Source: Ophiobolus disseminans
Lineage: Eukaryota > Ascomycota > Dothideomycetes > Pleosporales > Phaeosphaeriaceae
Direction: 5' to 3'
Assembly: GCA_010093685.1 (NCBI GenBank)
Contig: MU006219.1
Span: 267,531 to 331,530 of the forward strand
Length of the DNA stretch: 64,000 nucleotides
Made by a program: the position numbers and the translations under genes. The notes beneath the pieces are model-generated. The model saw nothing but the letters and a program-made list of their open reading frames with translations. It was not told where the DNA came from and searched no databases. Positions 12,501-22,751 of this stretch are shown here, piece by piece (the first letter of the stretch is position 1; each line of letters begins with the position of its first letter).

Positions 12501-13366
12501 GTCTGGCTGTCTACAACGGCGTCACGCTACCTGTCACCTTTCCGCTGGCTTTGTATCGCTTCTTGCTCCCAGCAGAAGCTCCTCTTCGCAATCGAGACAT
12601 GAGCCAAGGCGGCCTGGATCACATCAAGGATGGATGGCCCGAACTCGCCAAAGGCTTCGAGCAATTGCTCGAATGGACTGAGGGCGATGTGGCTGAATTA
12701 TTCATGCGCGACTACGCCTTCAGCTACCAGGCTTTCGGCCAACATGTCGATCACAATATGGATGAGCCTTACGCTCGACCCCAGCAAGCAACTCAACAGA
12801 GTCAGGCTATCCGCCCAGAAGACCTACTCAATGTCAAGACAAGAGAAGCCAAACTGATTACGAACGAAAACAGGATTGAGTTTGTCCGTGACTACGTTCA
12901 CCACCTGACTTATTTGTCCGTCTCACCACAGCTCCACGCTTTCCGCAAAGGTTTCCTCGCTTGCCTAGCCCCAAAATCCCTACACTTCTTCTCACCTCTT
13001 TCTCTCCGCAAACTCATCGAGGGCGAACAACACATCTCTATACCGGACCTCCGAAGCTGCGCGCGATACGATGAAGCCTACTCTGCGACACACCCCACGA
13101 TCCAGATGTTCTGGCGTGCAGTCGAGCAGTACAATCAGGAAGATCGGCGTCGCCTACTCGAATTCGTTACAGCATCGGATCGTGTACCCGTGACGGGCTA
13201 TGAGGCAATCACATTCCACATTGCCCGGGCTTCAGATGCAGAAATGTTACCGACGAGCTCGACGTGTTTTGGCAAGCTGTATTTGCCGCAGTACGAGGAC
13301 GAGGAAGTGATGAGGAGGAATTTGGAACTGGCGATCAAAAACTCAAAGGGCTTTGGTATTGTGTAG
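9570..13366 (+). CDS. HUL4: HECT-type E3 ubiquitin ligase, Hul4/Ube3a-like
   Basis: Three exons, 9570-9781, 9833-11838 and 11886-13366, give about 1232 residues. Intron 1 (51 bp, GTGCGC donor, ACTGAC branch) joins RVQHVVR to HYLSQILHGC and completes an N-terminal AZUL-type zinc-binding segment (YLSQILHGCRSAYCDTPTC), the hallmark of Ube3a/Hul4 ligases. Intron 2 (47 bp) has a weaker donor, GTGGGT. The C-terminal HECT domain contains the GQHEGEFGADHGGVTYEFF block and the active-site motif LPTSSTCFGKLYLPQY, with the thioester Cys near residue 1200. The ligase accepts ubiquitin from an E2 on this Cys and passes it to substrates. Upstream ATG choice rests on the frame through DALGWSRNPSLHNV. The divergent partner is REI1. 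Confidence 0.9.
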
Positions 13367-13516
13367 ATGCCCAGGCTTGAAGCTTGGTTCATGTGGTCAC
13401 GTCAGAGTAGGGATTGTAGGATAGGATATGCTAGCAGGAACGCAAAGTGGTATTATTCGCTAACGACAGGACCAATTCCAAGTCTCCCAAGACCGTTGCC
13501 TTGCTTCTCATCCTCA

Positions 13517-13922
13517 TTACTCTTTCTCATCATCCTCTTCGCTCACACTACTCTTGCGCTTGAACAACCTCCGCCACGCTGACCTGTGACTGTGCTCCCC
13601 TGCCGTGCTTGAAGTCCACGTACTACTATTAGTACTATGTCGCCTCGTTATCGACGATGTCCGACGTTCGGATTTGGAGTTTGCATAATGTTCTTCCGGG
13701 CTCGACGTGAGCGTGAGAGGGTGTGAGTTTGGTTGCGACAAGATTTTGGACCAGGCGGATGCGATGGAGGAACGGCGGCCTGGGGTGGTGATGTTAGTGG
13801 TTGACTGGACGGAGGCATTTCCAACGTCTCAAAGATGCATTATAGATGTAATACTTACGCATATTTCCCGCTCCGCCACGACCATAAGGCACATATGTAT
13901 CTGACGACGAGTGTTCGAACAT
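13517..13922 (-). CDS. Small DUF3602-family protein (GRGGAGN motif)
   Basis: Two exons, 13922-13859 and 13779-13517, joined across an intron with a perfect GTAAGT donor, an ACTAAC branch and a CCCCAG acceptor, encode about 108 residues. The N-terminus reads MFEHSSSDTYVPYGRGGAGN; GRGGAGN is the diagnostic motif of fungal DUF3602 proteins, whose function is unknown. The rest is Ser/Thr-rich and basic (WRRLFKRKSS), ending in an acidic tail (EEDDEKE). The ATG at 13922 is the first in the frame before the motif, but the frame stays open further upstream, so an additional 5' exon is possible. The gene is convergent with the HECT ligase, only 150 bp from its stop. Confidence 0.72.
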
Positions 13923-15158
13923 GTCGAAGGATGTAGTGCTAGCAGGGGTAGCTTGGTAATAGGACTCGAGTAATGCGCCGCAAGTGCCTGGGCAAGCGAA
14001 TAGTGTCTTTCAGCCGCACCGAATGTGGTATGTAACGTGGAAAAGTGTTGATGACTGTGTCCGGGGTGATGAAGCCACGTCTTGGATGTTTTCGTCTATT
14101 TACGGGTAGTGTGATGAAGACCTTGCGTTACTTGCTAGGTGGAAAGAGCTTCATATATACCACCATCCGGACGCTCAATGCACCGCTCCATTGGTACCTA
14201 GTCTCCGACTTATCCCGCACACCGCGCAACCATTCAGCGCTGCTGTCACTATCTAAGCTTCGTACCCGCAAGCATCATCAGCCAAGTCCCGGTCAGAAGG
14301 CTTGAGCGTCTTGCAGGCATGGTGATTGGAGGCAAAGAGGGCACCAGTGGAGATCTCGAGGCTTATCAGTGCTTGGCCAAGGAAGCGGATCTTCGCTGTG
14401 AGAAATGTGATCTTGTGATGTGCCGGTGCGGAGGTAAGCCCGCGGGGTTGGAGTGGGTAAGGGCGATGGGGTTTGGGGGATCGGCGAGCATGGCATGGGT
14501 AGGATGACGTAAGGCGAGGCTTAGAAGCAGTGCATTTCGACACATGGATTTACGTCAGGGCGACTAGGGATGTCAAATTAGTCTAACGATTTGCCATGTG
14601 CTTTCGGTACTGAAGTGGTCGGGACCGTGGGAGTCTCCAAGCGTCGCACTGTGAGAAACACAATTTTCAGATGTAGACATGTCGAGGCCTGGTATCATTT
14701 AAATAAGGTCTTAATCTGTTCTCAAAGTTCTCAAGGAATGTTTAAAGAGTAAAATATATTATGTTAAAATCTGGTGATAAAATCTGGTGGGAAGATCGAC
14801 TGAGCATCCGACCTCGGCAAAGATGACTACCTAGGTAAGCGTCAGAAAGGTCAAGGTCGGCGAAGATGCCGTCGCACGCTCCATCTTTGACACCAAATAC
14901 AAGCCAGAGCCTCCCGACATCATGCGTATAGGAGAAAGGAAGTAAAGAAAAGAAATTCCATGCGGCAATATTTGCTTCCGTGTCATGAGTAGCAAACCCG
15001 CGACGATCCACCACATGCGAAATCCACCACCAGATATCTGTGTGGTCTCATCAGATTCGTGCCACTGCCTGGCGTCATCTTCAACGATACTCCGCGATCA
15101 ACTGCGCCCCGATCCTCAACCACGCTGCTGGAACATGCCGAGCAGACGATCCTCCCGT
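13923..15158. other. Gene-poor intergenic stretch
   Basis: About 1.2 kb with only short open frames. The best are 14319-14507 (+), which has a CEKCDLVMCRCGG segment followed by a GGAGGTAAG splice-like site, and 14253-14543 (-). Neither has support beyond its length. The stretch around 14690-14790 is AT-rich. Confidence 0.4.
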
Positions 15159-17882
15159 TCATCCCGCGCGCGTCGCGAAAGGAGATTTGTTTTTGATGAG
15201 GCCCATGAGACGGTTCTCTGCGTCATTCCCAGGGCGAGGTGAAGGCTGCTGACCAGAGACGCGGTCGTCTTGATGATCCAGCACACGACCCGCAATCGAA
15301 GACAGATATGCTCCCACAGTGAGATGCGCCTCAGCCTCGGTCTCAGAGTGGCCTGAACGCTGTTGGAGCGGGTCACACAGACGATCCTGTTCCTCATCGC
15401 ACTTGCGAGACGTCAATGAAGACTCGACTGCTCCAGGAGTGACCGATTCCGGATGGTGAGTCTCAGCATTCTTCTTGACGCCGAGAATGACCTTCAATAT
15501 CCGGACTTTGTGTTCAAGACTAAAAGAGTGAGCCGGAGCGTTCTGCTGGAGGAAATTGGAGACCATCTTGGCCTCGATCTGGTCAGCAAATGTGTTGGAA
15601 GGTGGTGCGTGAGATGCCTGAGGAAAAGCTAGCATGTTTTCCGAACCATCGATGAGAGCCTTCTCGGCATCCTTGATGGTAAGAGTGCCATGGGCAGACT
15701 CGGCGGTGATCTTGTTGTTGAGCTCTGTGAACGTAAGCCGCGGGCTCTGAGACGTTGCACGCAGCGCCCACGGACTCGCCAGCACATTATCAGTGCCGTC
15801 AATGAGGGCGCCCTGAAAAATCTCTATCGCAAAGGCAACCCCGGAATCAGTGGGATCTTTGTTGTAAGCAGACGACACCGCCACCGCAAGAACAGTTTTT
15901 TAAGGTTTCTCCTTGGTAGCCGAGCAGAGATTGTTAGAGTGAGGAGCATTTGCCAGCACCGTCACAGGCTGATACTGCAACTGCGGGTGATCGCAATCTT
16001 AGACCGGATCATGCAATTCTGTACCAAGCTCTGGCGTATCCTGGTATCCGATCAGGTCGTTGTATGCTTCCTCAGCCCCCGCTCGATGCTTCTGGATGTC
16101 ACCCACTAGGTTGTGAGGAAGAATGTCTACGGCGCGGGCGGGAAGCTTTTAGCTACACCAATGGCGGATCGACGGCGGATCGCGACGGGGAAACTCTGAT
16201 CTCAAGATTTCGAAAATCTTGCGGTTGTCGAGCGGAACGTATATCTTCTTTGATTCATCGGGATACTCAGGAAGCCTAGAGTTGATGTCGGCCTCTCGGA
16301 GTTGTGTCAAGAAGCCATCGGGCCCGAGTGGGGAGCGCAATGCGCGGACGGTCTTGAAAGTGTGTCGAACGATGGCCTCCAAGGTATAGATGCACCTATT
16401 AGCGGCCCACCATTTGCGTTTCGCATCTGTGTATTCCGGATTGGCACCGTACTCATCTTCGGAGCGACACAGGCCTGCTTTTTCAAGTTCGTCTGCCGAC
16501 AACTTAGCAGTGGCGGGCATATGGTGAAGGATGTCCAAGATGACATCTTTCTCGGTGTCCAATCTGATGCCGTTGCCGCACGCCACTTTGTCGGGATAAT
16601 TCTCTTGATACCATTCCAATTCTGCCTTCTTGTCATGGTAGTTGGTCTCGGCAAGATACTCCATCACTTCCGCAATCTTGCTATCATTCTGGCATGGGTT
16701 GTGATGGAGGTGGTCGTGGAGGTCGTGGAGGTGGGCCGAATGATCCCATATCGGGAGACCCGTCTCGAGCATGGCGCGCTCATGTAGATCCACTGGCGGC
16801 CGGTTCTCAAGCTGCTCCTGGTCTTCTTGGTACGCATGAAGAGCTCGAGCAGCCTCTACACCCTGCGTGCTAAGGGCGAAGTGGTATGGATCATCTGACA
16901 AGTCATCGCGGACCAGCATCTTGACAAGGTCAGCATACCGATGCTTTCCCCATCGACGTAGCTGGGTAATGATGTATGGGTTCGACAAGGGGATAGAAGA
17001 GTGATCAGAGTCCTCCGTCCACGTCGGCGCCCAAGTACGATACCGCTCCCAGCAGTCAGCGTTGAGCTCAAGTTCCTCTTCTTGCTGAGCCAAATGTGGT
17101 TAGCGGTGTGATTGAGCACGCGCGCGCTCCTTGTACATCAGTACGAAGGCCTCCGCAACCGTTGCGCCATCGAATGTGGCCTGGCCTCTACGCTTCTTGT
17201 AGTACACATCGTACATCTCCTTGATGATAGCCTTGGTGCCATCTGGCAAACACGGCGCGTCCTCATCGCAAGGTAGTGCGGCGAGTTCTGCACCCTCGCT
17301 GCCATCTGCTCGCACGATACTACGGATGTACTTGTAGTCGAGATATTCTCCATCCTTATCGAACTCGGAGGGTGGGGGTGGCGCGCCATTGTGGTCGTGT
17401 CGCCAGCGCTTCCCCTTATCTTTTCGCAGATGCGCCCAGAGATTCTTGTTGTTTGCCAGACGCACGCCTAGTAGTGGCTGGATGTACTCGGGATTGTTCC
17501 TATCCTCGTAATTATCTTCGCACTCGCCCTCGTCGTCCCCCTCTTCTTCGTCATTGCCGGCCATGTTAGGGTATATGGCAATGTTTGAGCTGATATCGAC
17601 CTCTGGCTCGTCGTCATAGCCATCATCGTAGTAGCCATCGTCATCTGGGTCGTTGTGGCAGCCATACGACGCATTAGCCTCTGAGATGGTAGTCGGCGGA
17701 GTTGCAACCGAGGGTGCGTGTTCACGGTCATGGGACACATCTGCAACGCTGTGGGTTTTGAGTGAAAGATAGGAATTCCGTGCGAAGGACTTGATGTACA
17801 GACCGATCGAATTCATGTAGATTCGGACGGAAAGTACTCCGTGTGTCGAATCTGGCGACTGGGCAGCTAAAGCGCAAGACAT
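15159..17882 (-). CDS. Uncharacterised acidic protein, long single frame crossed by four TAA codons (multi-exon or decayed)
   Basis: I do not recognise this family. The ATG at 17882 (AAGATGTCTTGC) opens a frame with an acidic stretch (DPDDDGYYDDGYDDEPEVD), then EQLENRPPVDLHERAMLETG and a His/Asp run (HDLHDHLHH). The same frame continues to 15159 across TAA codons at 17100, 16149, 15999 and 15900, with protein-like sequence between them. The first TAA sits in a convincing 60-bp, in-frame intron (17085-17144: GTACTG donor, GCTAACC branch, GGCTCAG acceptor). The 16149 TAA may likewise lie in an intron. The C-terminal block at 15884-15159 has no ATG near its start, so it probably belongs to this gene. 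It holds a duplicated unit, ALIDGTDNVLASPWA and ALIDGSENMLAFPQA. No signal peptide is obvious. Exon structure beyond the first intron is uncertain. Confidence 0.5.
15615..15809 (-). repeat. Internal duplicated protein unit (ALIDG[TS][DE]N-L)
   Basis: Two related 15-residue units, encoded at 15809-15765 and 15659-15615 on the minus strand, lie about 50 residues apart in the uncharacterised protein. They read ALIDGTDNVLASPWA and ALIDGSENMLAFPQA. The match suggests duplication of a segment of about 50 residues. Confidence 0.6.
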
Positions 17883-19207
17883 CTTGTCGACTATGGAGCG
17901 AGTTGAACTAGCTGAAGCTCATGAGTTGGCTAAAGAAACAAGTTAGTCGTTGCAGCGGCTGTGTTGGCGGAGACTGAGATATCAACTGGTTCAATAGGGT
18001 CAAGAGGTGGATGTTTCCGTGCCTTGAATCTTGTTGAAGAGTAGAGTTGATGGGCAGTCTGGCTGGGTGTGGTGAGCTCTGGTGAGGAGGCGAAGGGGTG
18101 TGTGTATTATCACAAAGACTGCGCTAACTGAAATGCAAGCCTTGGCAGCTTGCTCAGTGAATGGCTCGTTCGCGGTTAATGTACAATGCTGCTTGAGAGC
18201 CGTACCGACGTCATTGTCAGGCTCGATGTTCCATTCGCAGTTGTGCATGTGAAAATCTGATGATCAGTACCATATCAGTTAGATTGAAAGCAGTAATGGC
18301 TCGTGGTGTGGCCTTAAGGTAGTATTTAGGGAGCTCAAGTTCGCGAGATACTCATCGGATGAACCACGAATATTGTCTGAACTACTACCACTTGCATGAC
18401 CCCAGTAATCAGAAATGGGCTCCGAGCTGTGGTACACCGATACTAACTATTAAAAGCACCTATCAGACAATGTTCTTTGATAGGCCTACATTGTGCTGTA
18501 CCTAGGCTCATACTTGTAGTTGTTGTTTTGAAACACCACTTAGTCTTTTCGTCCATTCTTATGGTTTCTTACTGATCGATTACAGCGATGCGCTTTGCTA
18601 CGATTATTTCCACGCGTAGTACTCCAACGGCAGAAACACTCGATGAAGGGTGTAGTAGGTGCTTGTTCAAGGGAGCTCAGACACTGTTCCACCAGCAGAA
18701 CTGAATACTTGCAACAATATAGATGTGACTGGAATTGGCGTCTAATCACTGTTGTTTGATTCTCCCCTTCGTGCCATAAGTAGCATATGTCAGTGCCGAG
18801 TGCGCCGGATGTGTCGTACCTAAGTAGGTAGTTTCTAGGTTCCAAGGTAGCTTCATATAATGTTAACTGCTTGGAAGAACTAACACTGATTCAAGACAGC
18901 ATGCTAAGAAGACCGCAAGTTGAAGTTTATGAGCGACGGCCCTTAGACGTCTGGCCTCAGGAGGTGCTGCAGGTTCCTATTAGCGCAAACACTAGCGCGG
19001 TGGACCCTGCATGTGACAGCTCAACCGTGGACGTTCTAGACTTTCAGCCTTAGCACCAACCACGTCGAGAAAGATCAATCTTCCTACCCTAGATTTCATC
19101 CATCTCATGTTCTCTGACCTCCTGGGTGGAACGCTGGAGAAAAGTGCCATCTGTCTCACTGTTTATTAGCTTCAGGCGTCCTAGCCAAGGTTTGCCCGCA
19201 GCTTGAG
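17883..19207. other. Divergent intergenic region upstream of the histidine kinase
   Basis: About 1.3 kb without a supported gene, between the uncharacterised protein (-) and the histidine kinase (+). A 51-codon ATG frame at 18901-19053 (+) could be an upstream ORF or a missed 5' exon; nothing else supports it. Confidence 0.4.
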
Positions 19208-22200
19208 ATGGACATGAGCGCTATCGCACAATCGCTTTCTTTCTTCGGCATCACACAGTCTCATGATGAACACGGAAAGCATAAGTGGAGGATTGATATC
19301 GCTCCCAATGAAGCTGGAAGTCGGCCGAGTGTAGCATACTTCGATCCAATGCTCAAACAATGGAGAGTCGATGACCCCACCAACGACAAGCCAGCGGACT
19401 CGCTGCCGACAACAAATACAGCGATGCAGCGAAGTGCATGCAGCCTACAAATCCATGGCATAAACTGGATGGATTCTCTCCGCCCGAGTAAACATACTGA
19501 CCTCTTCCGCAATCTTGACTGGGCGGCAACTCCCCTAGGTCCTGGTACCAACTGGTCACATTCCCTCCGTTTGTATACGCACATGCTTTTCTCGGACAGT
19601 CGTGCAGCTGCCATCTACTGGGGCCCAAAACGCATTGCCATCTACAACGAGAACTTACCTCCACTCATCGGCGGTGTGCATCCACCATTGATGACCCGCT
19701 CCTTGGAGGATGATATGCCGGGTCTATGGGAACCATTTGCATCGCTGTTTCGGGCTGTCGAGAACGGGAACCATAGAGTAGTGCAAAATGGGTTCGATCT
19801 CTCGATTCCGCGCGATGGACACTTAGAGGAGAGGTGGTGGGATGTGTGCCTTATATCACTCAACGACGATGAAGGTGGGTACGGTGGTGCCTACTTCTCC
19901 TGGATTGAGGTTACGAGGATGACTCTTTTGGATCGGCGAACGAATCTAGTCAACCGCCTGGGACAATCTTCCCTTCTGAGCGCTAGCTCGGTTTGGCAAC
20001 ACATCTATGATGTCTTCAAGGACTGCCCTCGTGATATTTCAATGGCTATCATGTATAGCGCCGATGAAGACAATCCTCGGGAGGGATTGCTCAGTCTGGA
20101 GCATTCACTAGGGTTAGGCCCTGGGTATGTTGCTGCACCAGACAAACTTGAGGTTAGTCCGCGTATTGAAGCCTCTCAAGCTTGCGTCCGTATGGTTAGC
20201 TAATCTGTGATGCTAATTTAGTTATTGTCGACCAATGGAGGCGCCGCACTGGCCTCTCTACTTCTTCATGCGCAAGAGTCGTCCGAAGAATTCGTGGTAT
20301 TTGTAAGTTTTGAATATGAGTCTGTGTGACGGATGCTAGCTCATCAGATCTTTAGGACACATCGAAGAAAAATGTCCATACAAGTATTCTCGAGAACATC
20401 GACTGGCTAGGCTTCGGAGAGAAGAGTCGACACGTCGTAATCATCCCTCTACGAACGAGAAAACAGATTAAAGGATACATTGTACTAGGTTTGAATCCTC
20501 GTCGAGACTTTGACGCCGACCACAAGCAGTTTGTCAAAGAACTAGCACGTCAGTTGAGAGAACTTATGACAAGGGTCACCACAGAGGAAGAAACGCAAAA
20601 ACGAGAGGCTTATCTGCTGACCGAATTAAGCGACATTGAAAGGCGGTCCAGCAGGCTGGCAGCAATTGTGCCAACGGGCATCTACGAATTGGCCAGTGAC
20701 GGGACTTTGCGCTGGGCGAACATTCAATTCTACAATATCCTGGGTGTACCTCAGGAGTATCGGAACAGCCAAAGTTTTAGTTGGATGGATTATATCCTCC
20801 CCGACGACCACGACAAAGCGACAAGGAAAATGATGAAATGTCTGACTGATCCAACCAACGCTGTCGAGATATCTGATAGCCTTCGACTGAAAAGGCGCTA
20901 CGAACCCCCTCACATGAGCCAAGATCAGCGACCAATTGAAGGAACGTCTTGGATTATGTATGCTGCAACTCCTGATCTCAAGAATGATGGCACAATACAC
21001 GGACTGCTGGGTTCATTGACGGATATCTCTCACCTTAAATGGTCAGAACAACAACATATTCGCAATGCTGAGAACGCTCGCAGAGATAAGCAGAGGCAAG
21101 AAGAGTTGCGTAACCCCCACCTACGAACATTTGAAATGATACTGACTTGGTGCACGACTTTAAGATTCATTGACGTTACATCTCACGAAATGCGCAATCC
21201 TCTATCCGCTATCACACAATGCGCAGATAGCGTGATCTTTTCACTAGAGGAAGCAAAGAACACAGTGGATGCTCAGGCGTTGCTAGAGATTGTGAAAGTC
21301 AATGCCGAGGCAGCAGAGTCGATACTGTTCTGTGCTACGCATCAGAGGCGTATCATCGATGACGTGCTGACGCTTGGTAAGCTTGACTCGGAGCTCTTGA
21401 CCATCTACCCAGCGGCCTTTCGACCGATAGACTTGCTGGAACAAGCTATGCAGATGTTCAAGACCGAGTTCAGTGTGAACATGGTGGAGGTGCAGATGGC
21501 TATGGATGAACCACTCGCAGTGTCACGCGATTCCGCTGTCTACGGCGACTCTTCCCGATTGATGCAGGTTCTGGTAAATCTACTGACCAATGCGATCAAG
21601 TTCACAATAACCCAGCAAACCAGAAATATCACCCTTCGCCACGGATCAAGTCACTCTGTTCCGTCTGCAGAGTTGTTCGGGCCTGGGTTCGTATGGCACT
21701 CAACTGACAAGTCCCGGCCAGACTTGACGCAAGACGCTGATTGTGGGCAAGGAGATGTAGTGTACCTATATTATGCGGTAGCCGACAGTGGTAAGGGCAT
21801 ACTACCTGAATTCTTGGACAAGGTCTTTTCCAAATTCGAACAGGCGGATAGAAGAACGCACACCCAGTACGGCGGCTCCGGACTTGGCCTCTACATATCC
21901 CGAGAATTGACTGAGATGCAAGGCGGTCGCATTGGTATCAAATCGAGTGATGGGATCGGAAGCACATTTGCCTTCTATACCAAGGCACGAAGGCAAGAGA
22001 TGGCAAGAACAGAGAGGCATGCGCCGCAGTTGGCGAGAACAGCACCAGCAGTTCGGCCAGTGAACCCGGGGAACGTTGTGGACACGACTACTCCTCCAAT
22101 CGTATCCATTTACAGCATCTTACTTGTCGAGGACAATCTGTTGAACCAGAAGGTTCTTGCAAAGCAACTTACAAAAACGGGATGCAACGTCAGGGTCAGT

Positions 22201-22539
22201 AACAACGGGGGAGAAGCAATCGATGCTGTGCTACGCATGTATGGACTACCGGTGGAGTTCGACACTCCTTCATCACAAAACGCTTTACCATACTTTGACT
22301 GCATCTTGATGGATTGGGAGATGCCTGTGTGCGATGGACTCAAAGCTACCAGGAGGATAAGAGAGATTGAGGTGCAGCAGGACCAGGCCTGCAATATAAT
22401 AATTGGCGTCACCGCAAATGCCAGGGAGGAGCAGATAGCTATGGCACTGGAAGCGGGGATGGACACAGTTGTATCGAAGCCTTTCCGTGTCGCTGAACTA
22501 ATGAAGAGAATCAGGGAACTTGTATCGTTGAAGGAATAA
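19208..22539 (+). CDS. Hybrid sensor histidine kinase with receiver domain
   Basis: Proposed exons are 19208-20152, 20222-20302, 20356-21107 and 21165-22539, about 1050 residues. The N-terminal half is a PAS/GAF-like sensor region (NLDWAATPLGPGTNW, then IVPTGIYELASDGTLRWAN as a PAS core). The phosphoacceptor H-box is FIDVTSHEMRNPLS, with His at 21184-21186. N, G1 and G2 boxes follow (LVNLLTNAIKFT, DSGKGI, YGGSGLGLYISREL). A C-terminal receiver begins SILLVEDNLLNQKV, with phospho-acceptor Asp in MDWEMPVCDG at 22312-22314 and Lys in VSKPF. It should autophosphorylate and pass phosphate to its receiver and then an Ypd1-type phosphotransfer protein; the stimulus is unknown. No membrane segment is evident. 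Introns 1 and 2 have GTTAGT and GTAAGT donors; the third, GC-AG, is inferred. Confidence 0.9.
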
Positions 22540-22751
22540 GAAGCAAAGTGTGGATGTGAGAAAGTGTCAGGGAAGTTATGTGAGTAAAAGTAGTTTGTAT
22601 TCAATCTGTTAGAAAGCTAATTGGAAATCCAAAGGTTGTCGCGCTATATCCCGCCCAAAGAATTTTGTTCTTGCTCTTGATAGCAAATCATTTGCCACCA
22701 CTTTGCCGCCGCACCATGGTTTAGGATCGTGATGTTGCTTGTTCCATGTGA

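Noticed and set aside
14253..14543. Overlapping small ORFs on both strands, including one with a CEKCDLVMCRC segment
   Set aside because: Short, with no conserved motif or consistent start and splice pattern; kept only as a note in the intergenic entry.
17883..19207. Possible upstream exon of the histidine kinase (18901-19053)
   Set aside because: No splice donor and acceptor pair joins it in frame to the kinase start at 19208.
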